DNA of 64,000 nt from Lytechinus variegatus (Eukaryota > Echinodermata > Echinoidea > Temnopleuroida > Toxopneustidae), in NCBI RefSeq assembly GCF_018143015.1, contig NC_054742.1:54135195-54199194 (forward strand). Direction: 5' to 3'. Below the pieces are notes generated by a model. That model was given only the letters and a program-made list of their open reading frames with translations. It made no database searches and was not told the DNA's origin. Position numbers and translations under genes: made by a program. Below are positions 50,101 through 61,797 of this stretch, piece after piece (position 1 is the first letter of the stretch; each line of letters starts with the position of its first letter).

Positions 50101-53100
50101 ATTTTTGTTACAAGAGAGTCTGCCAGATAAATTTAAAAATTTGTGACAATGGAAAATGGGAGGATGAAAGTAAGACACACAGGCAGATGCCATTTGTATC
50201 CCACATCATTGCTTTTACCTTCAGTGAAGACAAAAATAAACAATTTCAATGTTTTTATGATGATCTGCAGTTTATCTACTGACCTTTGGCTTATCACTCC
50301 ATCGAGCCTCAAAGAAATCAGCTAAAACTTGGTAGCGTTGTCTTGCTATTTCAGGATCATTCAGATATCTGGCAAAGGCTGCTTCTTTGAATTGTCTAGC
50401 ACACACAAAAATAAGGAAGAGTAAAGACAAAATTACTTTCCAAACTGAATTCATATAAGACAAGAAAAAGCATGGGTTATTTTCATACTCTCTTACAATT
50501 TTAGTACACAAATCATAGAATTATGTCTGTATTTTTATGCTTTATGGAACCTTCTGCTGCTAACCTGGCAAATCAAGACCAACTGAAAAAGATAACAAAT
50601 GCTCAGAGTGTTCATCTTTGAATGGTTCACCATGAAATTGCCTATAAAACATGCAATTGCATTACTTCATACAAGCACACAGGGCAAGTCCACCCCTCAT
50701 ATTTTGTGACGATTTGAACAAATCAAAGGCAGGCAGCAGTCAGATCCTTTTGATTGCAACTAGGGAACTGAGTTGTAACATAAATTTGGACAATCCTGTA
50801 CAATTTTCTTAGTATTCAACATATTATATAGCAATTAATAATGTATACTGTCTAAGATGTGCTTTCAAGAAAGAACTATAATACTGCCCTGTTTTTGGAC
50901 TCAGGCTTGTTTACACCATGGAGAGCACTCCAGCTACAAGTTAAGACTTACAGTACCCTCACTGTGATATAACTGAATTTGTCATTGACATTCTACCCAT
51001 TGAAACACTGCAAGGAAAGCAGAAACTGTAGAATAATGATTTACTCAACGAGGCTTTCCAAGCAACACAATTTGAACCCTTCACCTTGAGGTTTAAAGCC
51101 CAAAGACTTACCCATCAAACCTTTATTCTGATACAGGAGAGGGGAGACACCTACCTGTGATAGAGGACCATGACAGCCCTTCCATCAGCTTGTCTTTCAA
51201 CAAGGTATTCCTCAAGCTCGTATTTAAGCCTTGTCCAGAGCAGGGATGGAATGCGTACGGTGGTAGGATCCACGGGGGACCAGTACTGGTAAATTTCATC
51301 CAACACCTCATCATCGATAGACAGAATGTCTTCCAGTTCAGCATGGGATAATCCACTCCTACAAGATATCCAAACGAAGCAATGTATAAATGTTGATGCT
51401 TGACGGGGAAGTAGAGATGCAATCTTTATGTAGATTAATCAATGATTTTCAACTAAATAAACCAGCACATCACTTTCTACAAAATTTTATATCATGTGTT
51501 CATATGCATGAAGATAACAGGAATAAAATGCAACTTGTTCATATACCACTTCAGACAATGCTTAATCTATTTACTGCTAATTCCTTATAGAAGAAAAATC
51601 AGATGAAGTCCTGCCATATTATGTGACATCTACTATGATAATTTATAATTCAATGTTAGCTAATAAAATCAAAAAGATATATGACAATGCATCAATTTGA
51701 GAACTAGAAAAATCAGAAAGATGAAATAATATGTGAATGCTTTTCCTATATACTGACCGTGCAGCAGTAATGTAACCAAGTGCATGGGATACCAGCTTAT
51801 AGCCAAACTGCCTCTCAAGTCGCTCAAAGAGTTTCCATATAGCTTCCCTGACAGTGACAGCCAAGTCCTCTTCCTTGACCTCAGTATAAGACTTCCATCG
51901 ACGTGCCTCTTCAAACAGGAGCTTCAAGAAGAGAGGCTGAGGACACTTCAGGAATGCTACATAGAGAAGTGCAAAGATGTGTTGATAATAGATGAGTAAA
52001 TAAGTAATTCCAATCTAGTAAAATATGAATATCTTGCCGAGGAACAATATTAATGTCTTGGTATCAGTTGAACCCTGAAACTTATGAGACTTATCCACTA
52101 CACCATAACACTGATCGAGGATTTTATATCATAAACACTTCATTCCAAGAGATGGAATGATTTAAAAACAAAAATTTTCAATGATTAAATATAGGTAATA
52201 TATTTTGATTGTCACATTCAAGTCACGATAGGTAGATAGGTATGATATTTTCATGTCAGAAAGATTGTGGCTTTCATTGTTGTCACTGCTTCTCTGCCTC
52301 ATCTGCTAAAATGCACAAACCAATTGTAAATTAACTATATATCTGTTGCAATCTACTAAACTACCTGATCATTGATCTTCCATGCTTCTTGAACTTTTAA
52401 TATAACTCTGTGGCATCGCATCCTCTTGACAATAACAACTATCTAATTGATGCAATATAGATCCGGCTTTTGGGTTTTCAATACTTTCATGAACCTTTAC
52501 TGTAATTAAATTCAGTCAAATAATCTGGATATTATACACATGCTAGCACAATTTCATTGATCATGTAAATATCAAAGATTAATGACAGCAAAGACGTATG
52601 CTTCAAAAGATACTTCACCTTTCTTAAGGATATTCTTCTGTTCTTCTGTCACAGCTCTTCCAATACCCTGCATCCACGTGTGCATGATCTCATCTCCAGT
52701 TCCTTCTGAGAGGGCTTCCACAGACAGGAAACATTCTTCATTGCCCAGCAGCTGCCTCAGCTTGGGAAGAATGCCATACATGTCAGGAAGAGTGGACACC
52801 ACTACACTGACTTTTGGAGGAAGGTTTCTTGGTAGCCATAGACATCTGAGTTGTATAGAAAAAAAGGTGATTATTACAACAAAATAATTGCATGAATAAT
52901 ATCAACAAGAAATATATTTGGCCATAGCATACAAATAGTGTATTTTGCGATGCATGAATTGGTGGCAAATTCATGGGGTTTCACAGCAACTGCATTAAAA
53001 ATTGACTCATGCTAGAAGCTGAAGAGTTTGTATTTCTTTGATAAGCATAAAGTAAATAAAATAATATGTAAAAATATTATATCAAGAAGCAAAGCTGTAT

Positions 53101-56100
53101 TTTACATGCAAACATCTAATAACTAATCATTACTAAATAATATTACAAAGTGAAATAATTGACGTGAAAGGGAATATACCTACTATCACCACACAATTTC
53201 ATCATTTTCAAATCTTGCTTAAGTGATTATAGCAGCAAAATAAAATATGTTTCAAAAAGATGATAAAAATTGTTTATGTATTCATAGGAAGAAAATAAAC
53301 AAATAATTGTGTGATCACATGTACATTCGAGAGAAAATTGTTTACCTATGAGCGCTATGGGCACTTTCAAGCTGGTCTAGAGAATCAAGCATAATGATCA
53401 GGTGTCTGTCACAGGTAGTAGAGACTTTCTCCAAAAGTGAATGAAAATATGGGAAAAGTTCCTTTGGCCTCCTCTCAATAAGCTCACTGCTGTCATAGAT
53501 TTGATAAGCAGAGCATATCTGCTTTGCTATGGAGAGGATGACATTGATAATGGTTGAGCTTTGAGAGGTAGTACCAAGAAACCTGGACACCACCACACAA
53601 GGATGTCCAAGATGCTTCTGAGCATTCTCCTGTACCATAGCCATGATGGATGTCTTCCCACTTCCGGATGGACCATGGATCGCAATGGGCTTCCTGAACT
53701 TCTCATCTTTGATTTTCTCGAAGATGGCATGGATGATGTCCTCACAGCCGTGAAAGTTGATGCACTTGGAACGGCAGAATTCAGCATGGTTACAGACTTC
53801 TATGAAGAGTTCATCTTTACTTAGTTCATAGTGGGTGTACTTTGTCTTGGCATTCTTGATGAGGTTGATGGTATTGTTTGTAACAGCATTAGAGAATTGA
53901 TCAAGGTAGGTTCTATGATCTGAACGAGAGGGGTCAACACCCTTGGGAGACCACTTTACATTGAACTGGTGAACGTTCTGCTCATTCAAGCGTTTTGTTG
54001 CATATTGGTCTTTGAGATCTCCTAGAAGTTTCTTAGCATCCTCCTGCACCTTGTTCTCACTATCTAAATCACAGAACCTGAAAATGGAAAATATCCAGCC
54101 ATCAGACTTGACAACATCTAATATCCTTTGAGGGGTAACAGAGTGTTAAATATGATACCTGATATAAAATGTTCTTATAGAACAGCTGTTATAATAGGAT
54201 TTGCTGTTTCATGTTCTATTCAAATTAGACTGACTTTCTACAAAATACCAATATTGCATGCCTTGCCAGAGCATGATACTAGTTTACAATAAAACACCAG
54301 AGAAACATAATAATCATAAATGTATCATTCCACTTCTCTGATGCACTTCATACATTGACACAAAGTCTCCTAGTGCTTTGCAGATATATTATTACCTAAG
54401 TCATCTAGTGGTGGCATGCCCACACATATTTTATGCACTTTCTTTCCAACCTGGGAAGCATTGTAACAAAAGTTTCCAAACATAACTGCCAGACAAACAT
54501 ACTGGCTTTCGCATCCTACCGGTTACCCATTGAACACCTGGATGGATAGTGGTTAAGTTCAGAATGATGTCTTTCCAAAGGATGCTAGGCTGCTGTAAGA
54601 TTGGAATAAACGACCCTCTTATTACAAGGTGATTATAAGAACCATTTCACAAAGATGCTTTTCCTACTCACTTGCTGGTATTTGTTTTTCCAAGATGCTC
54701 CTCCAGATCTGTGATCGTTCTCAATACCCCTACACAGTGGTCATCAGGATTCTTGGAATCAAGTGCCTCTCTCACTTCTTGCTCAGTCACTGCAAATAAA
54801 AACAATCATGTAATGCCTTTCAATATCTGTTGTTTACACGGTTAGTTGATACATTCGACCGTTTAAAGTCAAACATTGTTATCCCACAAGCTAGGGTGTG
54901 CATGTATCAGGATTGCTTACTTGGTATCTATGTGCTCTACTACCAATAGCCCTAATAATACATATATTTTAAGAAACTATTACATCATACCATGGATTCC
55001 TTAAAACACTCTGTGATTTAGCATCCAATTTCCGTGCATAGAGAAATGCCAAGCAATTAGATGCTACATGTTATGCTTTTTTATTTTAATGGAACTTTTG
55101 CTCTTAAAGTTCTACTTCAATTTACCAGACATAAAAAATGTTTGCTTCTCAGCCTCAGTGATCTGTCCAGCCTTCCCGGCATCGGAAGCCGCTCTCCTGA
55201 GTACACCGACGAGCTGATCGGAGATGGTTGACCACTGCTTCCTGACCTGCTCCATGATCGGTTGAAGAACATAGACGGGAGGAACCGTGTTATCATCCCG
55301 TAGATACCACGATGAGAGAAGATTGATGTGATCCCCATTGGTGACATGTTCACTGAGAATACCGTACATGCTAGCAGGGATAGTGGCTGGTATGGGACGA
55401 TAGCCATAACGCTGACCAAGGATGAACTGCCAGTACAAGAGATGTGTATTACCATGAAAAAAATCAATAAATTAATTCATGGCATAAAAGGAGATTGATT
55501 TCAATAGAAGAGGATATAAAAATGCGACTTTGATATGCTTATTCGAATTGCAATATTACAATGATGGGGAAAATTTGAAGTTATTTTTTTCTTAATTCAT
55601 ACATCTTGTGATTTAATTCTATTACATTAAAAATATAATCTGGTTATAAAGACTTTGAGGTGGACTCATGTTCATGAAATTTTTGAGATAGAGGTAGAAT
55701 GCAGTAGAATTGTGCCCTTTATCAATCCATTAGATTGAAGGCCTTCCAGTTAGAAGGGCCATTTTTAGACAATGAAAAAAAATAAAGATTTTAAAACTAT
55801 AATAACAGAAAAAAAAATCAATAACAATAACCTTATTCCATCTATTGGTATATTAACAATTTTGTTTTAATACAGCATGGACATGTACATGAAAGTGGAA
55901 ATATTGACAAAGCTGGATGAGCAATATTTGTAAAACTAGGTGCAGGGTTGTTGTGGCTAAGTGGATAAGTATCTGTACTTTGAACCACAAAGTGCGGGGT
56001 TTAAATCCCATTGCAGCAGTCATGTCCTTTGTCAAGGTGTTTATCTACATTTGCCACTCTCCGACCAGGTGTAGTAAATGGGTACCCAGTAGGTAGAAAT

Positions 56101-57293
56101 TCCTTGAATGCTTGATGCACCTGATAGGGGTAGCCATGCTTTAAGTGGGGGTAATAGTATGCAGTCCTTAGAAACATTAAATTAAGTGCTATATAAATGT
56201 TTCTGATTTTTATTTATTAAAAAATAAAACCTTGAAAAGTCAGCTTTATAATAGACAGAACACAACATGACATAGTAAAGTAAGGGTCTCACCAGAAAGT
56301 TTGGCCCCATCGAGACATTCTGGCATTTCTGTATCTCCCTGAGACAGATCTGGGAGGTAGTGTGATCAGTGGATGCTTCATCCCGGACACCCCATCGCAT
56401 ATCAACCAGCTGGAAGTCAAGATCATTGTTCTTACACCACCACCAAACAGTCGGGTATACTTCATTCAACAACACATTCCTCTCCGCTTCAGCATCTGGG
56501 TTATCAAGAAATTCAAAAAAGATATATAAAGTTAAAATATCAAGGTCTGGGATATATAAATTACTCAAATGGCCTGTTTCTATAACTCATATCTGTCTTC
56601 AATCCCATTTCAGACAAGATATTATAGTCACCTCATTTATGCCAATAAATGTGCATTTACATTTTGGTGGTGTTGCAAGAAAATATTTGCAATCAATTGC
56701 ACATTTCTAATGCTAATTTACAATCAATATATCAATTGTAACTATATCAAAATTAATTTTTACTTCTTGTTGCGAAGAGCAGACCAGCAACAAAGTGCCA
56801 ATTTGCAATTTATTGTCACAGGCTTATGATTAATTTGTAGACCTAAAATTAGTTTGTAATTGATTTAGAGTAGAGTCTAAAAAACTTGTCCAAAGCTGAG
56901 CAGACACTGACAATTAACATCATCTTGATTTCATTCATACATCAGTTTATATAATGCAACTCTTGAACCCCCCCCAAAAGAAGTGCCTATTTCTTTGAAA
57001 ATTAAATCCTTCTTGGTGGCTGCTGTCGACCTCCCCCCTATCATCCACTGACTTTGTACTATGAAATGTTGTTGACCCTACATTGTGTCATGCCATGTAT
57101 TAAACAAGTGTTTATTTTATAGCAAGAAAGATTATTACAGGATTCTGCTGAAGAAAGCAGGAATACATTTATCCTTACCAACAAAGGTAGAGCTGACAAA
57201 TATCCTGACAACCTTTGGAGGGAGTTCAGGTACCGTTGTGTAGCCGGAGTATATCGACTGTTTTATCTTCAAATCCCCTTCCCCATCAGCCAT
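34919..57293 (-). CDS. NWD1: NWD1-like NACHT and WD-repeat protein, 19 coding exons
   Basis: This is a STAND-class NTPase with WD propellers; mammalian NWD1 has been linked to steroid-receptor stability and purinosome assembly. Minus-strand exons: 57293-57179, 56495-56293, 55426-55126, 54789-54672, 54077-53346, 52845-52619, 51956-51758, 51358-51155, 50395-50284, 44316-44164, 43357-43206, 42722-42496, 42048-41923, 41529-41300, 38955-38710, 38286-38100, 37190-36304, 35792-35724 and 35116-34919. Phases match at all 18 junctions, giving 4686 nt, about 1561 residues (close to vertebrate NWD1). Parts: DUF4062-like N-terminus (RIFVSSTFVD, AEAERNVL, VDMRWGVRDE), NACHT with GPSGSGKTS at about 381-389 and LIIMLDSLDQL at about 472-482, a helical linker, then WD repeats from about residue 910. 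The start at MADGEGD is the first ATG after an acceptor at 57312. An upstream coding exon cannot be excluded. NWD2 is less likely given length and domain order. Confidence 0.9.
36304..37190 (-). CDS. NWD1: NWD1-like large WD-repeat exon
   Basis: This 887-nt exon encodes several WD40 blades in a row. Visible signatures include SGGYDDIIIVWDL, ASASF...IKLWDI, VGCSDGCVVIADL, VAYADDTVRVINI and CGMEGANALVWDL. Entry is in phase 1 (completing GHEES after LEG) and exit in phase 0 into AKSVQHLCFTKD. It is one unbroken exon whereas the other WD blades are on short exons. Confidence 0.93.
37358..37776. mobile_element. About 419-bp MITE ending CTTAAGGCCACTGCACAC
   Basis: The left end CTTAAGGCCACTGCACACCT and the right end ACGTGTGCGGTGGCCTCAAG are inverted. 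Inner arms pair loosely (ACTGGTCTGCCACTG, ACCGGTCTGTGACT). It is richer in CpG than the surrounding intron and lies in the NWD1 intron between the exons at 38100 and 37190. Confidence 0.75.
39160..40550. other. Compositionally distinct block in an NWD1 intron, possible decayed retroelement
   Basis: Between about 39640 and 40060 the GC and CpG content rises sharply above the surrounding intron. The minus strand has an uninterrupted 63-codon frame rich in Ser, Thr and Arg (STTRSKASELS, RMKYEPSSSSS). The left side has TGTTAACCCC and a TATATAATAAAA box-like string, as in some LTRs. I found no matching second LTR, primer site or pol sequence, so this is only a suspicion. Confidence 0.25.
41100..41215 (-). 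mobile_element. tRNA-derived SINE fragment, minus strand
   Basis: The reverse complement reads GGTGCCATGATGGAGTGGTC, TGAGACGCC, then CCAGGGTTTGATTCCTTGCA, with A-box (TGGAGTGGTCTGAGA) and B-box (GGTTTGATTCC) spacing typical of a tRNA head. It is followed by a GAGCAAGGCATTTTGTC body common in tRNA-headed SINEs. The tail is truncated. Confidence 0.7.
41685..41848. mobile_element. MITE of the TTTCATAAAGCTGTT family, diverged copy
   Basis: The left end GGGAGTTTCAAAAAGCTGTT and the right end AACTGCTTTATGAAACACCC are inverted. The interior shares GCTAAGTCAGCTACATAGG with the decayed copy at about 6690-6930. It lies in the NWD1 intron between exons 41923 and 41529. Confidence 0.65.
44818..44860 (+). 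repeat. (CA)n microsatellite in the LINE 3' region
   Basis: It comprises about 16 CA units with a short CCCTAA interruption. It is probably an expansion within the LINE 3' UTR. Confidence 0.75.
44896..48068 (-). pseudogene. LINE ORF2 (AP endonuclease plus reverse transcriptase), three frameshifts
   Basis: The N-terminal part (48068 down) has a Cys cluster, CYICGKC then CDDC, and endonuclease motif HINARSL. A frameshift near 47650 moves to a frame with AGGGVCIYV, FIMGDFNAN and ISDHFP. A second near 46527 leads into the RT: GFRKQHSTELAV, DLSKAFDTIDHH, GVPQGSVLGP and the catalytic FADDT. A third near 45285 leads into the C-terminal region with RQGNKLYIPL and KKWNELPP, ending at 44896. All catalytic blocks are recognisable, but no single frame encodes them, so this copy is inactive unless the shifts are sequence errors. 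Confidence 0.85.
48367..49284 (-). CDS. LINE ORF1 protein, 305 residues, open
   Basis: This is the nucleic-acid-binding ORF1 protein of the LINE. A Ser/Thr-rich N-terminus is followed by a coiled coil (about residues 75-155; LREVEATLETTSAKLKDLE), then DQYSRRNSIRLLGV, the junction into an RRM-like domain seen in many CR1 and L1-like ORF1 proteins. The C-terminal part includes DRSHRIPARIS and IIVKFVSHQTKF. There is no stop or frameshift. The start is the first ATG of the frame. Confidence 0.85.
   Translation of the reverse strand: MSGAKRPNLRPRLKSDSVACNSSLAGKGTPLTPHSTSVKEGSYTSTTPLSSRTSDEVNLSPAQGWDHLQSVVEKAVSSALVKERHSYTEILEAKLTAAMEAERHKISDILDEKLGTLHDLKVAIDSKLHQLREVEATLETTSAKLKDLEARVDHLDQYSRRNSIRLLGVKATPGEDTNQIAIDIAKQIGVDLKPDSIDRSHRIPARISPSNDTTRSRPPPIIVKFVSHQTKFLMFSNRRKLKGSGVVIAEDLSKKNLDLLTRTSRHPRVSTSWSTDGRVFALIQQDDGQMNKKLIRTVSDLNALN
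51155..51358 (-). CDS. NWD1: NWD1-like linker exon, winged-helix/helical region
   Basis: The frame that continues from the previous exon reads SGLSHAELEDILSIDDEVL, YQYWSP, VRIPSLLW and LEEYLVERQADG. This LSxxELxxILS pattern is the conserved winged-helix-like block after the ATPase of NWD1 and TEP1 relatives. A longer open frame in another register on the same strand is spurious. Confidence 0.88.
53346..54077 (-). CDS. NWD1: NWD1-like NACHT exon with Walker A and Walker B
   Basis: This 732-nt exon is the largest but one in the gene. It holds IAIHGPSGSGKTS (Walker A with the Lys and Thr for nucleotide and magnesium) and, about 90 residues later, HLIIMLDSLDQL (Walker B with the Asp). Between them lies VVVSRFLGTTSQSS, a family-typical strand. 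Nothing in the ATPase core is missing, so an active NTPase is expected. Confidence 0.92.
55937..56215 (+). mobile_element. tRNA-derived SINE with body and tail
   Basis: The head TTGTTGTGGCTAAGTGGATA has an A-box, and GGGGTTTAAATCCCATTGC a B-box. A conserved body follows (GTCAAGGTGTTTATCTACAT, ACCAGGTGTAGTAAATGGG, CACCTGATAGGGGTAGC), and the element ends AAGTGCTATATAAATG. That ending recurs alone at about 60100-60115. It lies in the NWD1 intron between exons 56293 and 55426, on the opposite strand to the gene. Confidence 0.8.
57179..57293 (-). CDS. NWD1: NWD1-like first identified coding exon: start of the DUF4062-like domain
   Basis: It encodes MADGEGDLKIKQSIYS and then VVRIFVSSTFV, the strand signature at the N-terminus of NWD1 and TEP1-like proteins. 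Donor is GTAAGG in phase 1. The next exon supplies AT to make Asp and continues AEAERNVLLNEVYP. The frame stays open upstream of the ATG back to a TTTTTCAG acceptor, so a short 5' leader or a further upstream exon is expected. Confidence 0.85.
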
Positions 57294-57311
57294 TTTTGGC
57301 TTGATCACCAC

Positions 57312-60300
57312 CTGAAAAATTAAAACATGATATATTACAAATAAAAAAATGTAATTTGACATGAAAAAGAAAAACTAAGATTTGTATGCATGCGTTCCAC
57401 ACATTCAATATAATGAAAATAAAATAAATGAAGTGGCATACAGGTGCATTCAATTTGTATATTCACACCTGTTGCCTATTTAGTGTTTTTTGAGAAGTCA
57501 GATAAGGTTAAAAGTTGCAGTATCAGTTTTATTCCAACTCCAAGTGTCCAAATATGAAGTGTATGAAGAGTGTCAAATACAATATACACTCTGCTTAAAC
57601 AGGAAGTAAGTAAAGCATGTTGTTAGAGGTACATGTAAAGCTGTACTACTGTAATTTGCGTTGTTTGAAAGTGCAACTGGTAATCCTCTGTTTTTAACGA
57701 GCAGGAAATACAATGTGAACATAACATGCAATCTAAGTGAACTATACAAAGTCAATAGTATCTACATATAATAGTAACATATGGAATAAGGCTTACTTTC
57801 AATTATGCAAGTCAATTCAGGCTGGTCAAATAATACTGATTGCACCTTCACCAATAAGCAGAGTAAATGATTTGTATGTCACAGAAAACAATCAGCCTGT
57901 GATAACATTGCATAACTTCCCTTCAAACACCTGAACAGGAAGAGACTCATGTGAGTAATAGTTCAGGAGTTGTATATCACATCAAATACCACACAAAAAC
58001 AGTGTCATGAACTTCACAAAGTGTAAAATGATTTAGTGCTGAAACTAGTCAACTGATTTATTTTGTGCAACAGTTCTAGGCAATTAATCAAAATAATTTT
58101 ACCATAGATATGGCTCTAGAATGACAGATATTACGCTTTGAATATTACTGAGCTATAGGCAAACAATGACAATGTACTTTTACATTTCATTTGAGTCCAA
58201 ATCATAACAGAATGGCAAGTAATTGGTCAGATTTTAGTTGCTACTACTGAAAAATACCATCAGCATCCCTATAAATTGGTAGAAATTTTAAGATTGTTAC
58301 CCGGATGCTTCAAAAATTACAAAAATAATGCAAGCCTTATATCTTGGTATTTACATCATTGAAATTCTCTTCACAGTCCTGCTACCTATTGTGACAAATA
58401 TTCAAAATGTTATGTACATAAATGCAAACAATGACTGAGGTTAAAGGTATTGTTGCGTAACAATGTAACATGAGTAAGGGTGCAACATGAGTGACTAACA
58501 ACCAGACTAACAACCAAATATCTGAATTGCACACATAATTTCTAGAGCAATATACTGGTAATCATTTTCTTGGTGATTGAAATTCATGAAAAACCAGTGG
58601 CTGTGTGCTCATATATGAGTATTTTTATAATAGTGAAGAGATTTTCCAACAGAGTTTTGAACATGTCATATTTCAAATATTTTAATGTTAAATGTGTTGA
58701 TTTATTTAAAGGGATCCTTATCCCATGATGTAGAGATAGTACAGATAAAATTAGTCTAAAGACAAAGTCATTTTCATTTCACAAGGCTTTTTATGGAAAA
58801 AATGGTCAATTTGAAGCACAAAAATGTGACATGCTCAAATAGGGTACATCTGATGCAACTTATCTACATATTTCATATATATTTTGCACTCATTTGTTGT
58901 AATTATGTTGCTACCATGTCAGGTATGCAGGGAATAGCGTAAAACTGCACATACACTGTAACTAAAGGTTTCAAATGACTGATTTTCCAAAAGTGGAACA
59001 TGTGTGCTACTCTTGGTGTCCACCTTGTTTTTTTTGTAACAAAGGTTCCACAACACTGCTAGAATATGGACTAGTTAATGAGATACAGTACCATAGTAAA
59101 ACTTCTTCAATTTGAAGAACTCACTGAATGAATGGGGATTGCTTTCAAAATTTTTATACTAAAACTGAATTCTGGGTACTTGTAATTAGGGGAAAATTTG
59201 GTGTCCATTGTTGCAGGGGTCATAGTTCTGTTAATTTTAATTGTTAATTTTCTTGTAAGAAAATTAAATAATGTTCATATAATTGGAGACTGGTTGCCTT
59301 GAACCTGGCAGTATATCTCATGAATCTTTGATTACTCAGTGTGTTCAGAGCATTTTTTATAAAGGAATTTATATTTTCTTTCTGTCACACTTTCCCTCCC
59401 CAGTATTGTAAAATTACTCTTATGAATAGACACATAAATTTTGATTAAGTGCTAACTCAGGGCTTGACATTAGCAATGGCCCGGGCCAACCAGAAAAAAG
59501 AGAGTCGGGCCACAAAAATTATGTAAAAGCGAACACTTGGTGGCCCGGTTGGGCTAGCAAAATTTTGATAAATTGTAATGTTTTCTATTGTTTTAGGACC
59601 ACCATATTTGCTTTGCGGGCCACAAAAAATATGAAATTGCTGATTTTAGTTGACTGATCGGGCAACCAAGAAAAAAAAGTTAGTGTGGAGCCATGGCTAA
59701 CTTCAGTCAGTAGAGCTGTTCCAAAGAAAGCCTGATCTGGCTGAAAAAAAGAACAAAGATAAAAAAGAAAAGAAAAGAGAAAAAGAAAGAAATTAAACTT
59801 TAAAAGAGAGAAAAAAGGAAAACAAAAGTATATTAATCTATATTTTGATGTTTGTATTTAGTTTTCCAGGAAATAATGTTAGGTTTACTTCAAAGTTATG
59901 GGAGTTATAGACTACCCACATTTTTTTCAGGGTGGGGGAATGAATTAACAAATATTTTAATTTTCCCCTCATTGTCCTGTGAAACAAAGAACTGGACATG
60001 AGGTATTAGCATTTGCTTTTAACATTTTCACAATATTTGTGTTCTGTTTTTCTTTCTTTCTTTCTTTCTTTAATGCCCTTTGTATCTGATTAATAGGCAC
60101 TATATAAATGAAGTGTATTATTATTATTTGAATGGCATGCTGAGCTGAGGTAAGCCTTAGTATTTTTACGATGAGATTTTACATTTCAACAGCAATAATA
60201 ATGGCAATATCCCCCCAATTTCACTTTTGTCGAAACATAGTTCTTACATAAAATGAGATGATCATGATTGGCAGCGTAAACAATATTTGTAGCCTGGACT

Positions 60301-60872
60301 CCTGCAAATTGCAGGCGTCATCAGGTGCAATTGCCCATTTAACTTTTAATCAAAGATGTGTTCCCAATTTAACCTAGGCCTAGTTAAGTTCTAGTGATGT
60401 AGAATCTATTTAATTTAAGACTTGATAAGTTTTGGTGGTCTGAGCGTTTCAATCTGCAATGATAAAAAAAAGCGTCTCTACCCTCCACGTGTACGTGTGT
60501 AAGTTCTTGCTCTTGTTGTGTATCCGGACGATCAATTAAATTAGAATGTCTTTTGGAAAAATTTACAAGCAAAGTTTCATCGATTTTTAGTACAAAATGT
60601 TATGAAATATTCCCGGAAATATTATAGAGAACAAAATAAAAGATTAAAAATATTACAACTATTGAATTTTTAATGTACCGGTATCCAAAGACAGAAAAGA
60701 AGGCTTCAAAAATGCGAAGTGTCTAGACAAGACACCAGACCCCCCCCCCCCCCCTCCTATAATAACACGGCCAAATCGTGGTTTCGAGAACCACTCGTTG
60801 ATGCGCACTTGTGTACAAAGTGAATGGAGGTGGAAATAGGGAACCGTACGTGTGTCACTGAATAAAGACATA
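57312..60872. other. Non-coding DNA upstream of the first NWD1 coding exon
   Basis: No exon is recognised. It holds AT-rich sequence, a repeat-like patch at about 59460-59700, an AAAGAAA-rich patch at 59740-59830, a TTTC microsatellite near 60050-60075, and an isolated SINE tail near 60100. It is probably a long first intron of the NWD1-like gene. Confidence 0.4.
59458..59700. repeat. GGCTTGACATTAGCAATGGCCCGG repeat
   Basis: It contains repeated GGGCCA/TGGCCCGG motifs in both orientations (GGCCCGGGCCAACCAG, GTCGGGCCAC, GGTGGCCCGGTTGGGCTAGC). Its plan is like the CTTGCCC element at 14258-14644. The ends are not clear. Confidence 0.4.
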
Positions 60873-61641
60873 CAGTCCGACCTCTTATCCGGACACGTTG
60901 GGACCAGCACCAATCCGGATAAGGGATTTATCCGGATCTGGGAGACCCAATATTAAATACACGCAGCTGCGCTGCCGGCTGCCTCCCCAGGCCACCGGCG
61001 GTAGCTACACTGCACTATTGTAGTGGGCGTACGGTAAAGACAATATTCACTGCAGAGTCAGTGCAAATTATGTGTTTTTTATTGAAATGAAATCGATCGA
61101 TGGCCAAAACTCTTGGATAATTTACCTGCTAAAATGACTGAGGTATACATCGAGCATACTTCGAAAGAAAGTGAATGACTCGATGAAACCAAGTTTTAAA
61201 ATGAGATCATCGCGGCGGGTATCGCAGCTTCGCAATGTCAGCCATTGTTCCACTGACTGTAGGCTCAAACATGATAGATGGCGCTGTCCGTATTGAGGCC
61301 TAAAGTTAGCTAGCAAGACATGTGTTGTTTTTCCCGCGAATCAAAAAGAGAAACGTAATGAAATGTTTGCGCTGCACCCTGATTTACTGGAAATTATCAT
61401 TCCTAAAGTTCTTTTGGTGATTTGGGTGAGATATTTTCATGAAAAATATGTTTGGTGTAGGGTGACTATGTTGGGAAATATATGTAATCAGAGTGGGTTT
61501 ATGTATAGGATTGAGTTTAGATTGAAATCTCATTTCCTCACGTACCTGTACTAGATTTAAAAAAAAAAAATCTCGGCAAGTGTGCGTCCGGATAATAGAG
61601 AGATCCGGATAAGGGGAGGCCGGATAAGAGAGGTCGGACTG
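60873..61641. mobile_element. About 770-bp pogo/Tigger-like element flanked by TA
   Basis: The left end is TA-CAGTCCGACCTCTTATCCGG and the right end CCGGATAAGAGAGGTCGGACTG-TA, an inverted pair with TA on both outer sides, as in Tc1/mariner-pogo transposons. Further GGATAA/TTATCC copies lie just inside each end. There is no transposase ORF; short frames inside look spurious. Confidence 0.8.
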
Positions 61642-61797
61642 TAACTCATAAGTGCTGCTGACTGCTGTATGACTGTGAACGGTGGTTCCCAATATCACGA
61701 TAATGCCACTCATTCAAGGTTGGATAATGCCAATAACACATCGTATGGAGATCGAGGTCAACAGGCTTGACAGGATTCCGGTACAGGTACCTCTCAC

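Noticed and set aside
51123-51422. 99-codon minus-strand open frame at an NWD1 exon
   Set aside because: The in-phase NWD1 reading uses a different register and gives conserved family motifs, so this longer frame is a shadow.
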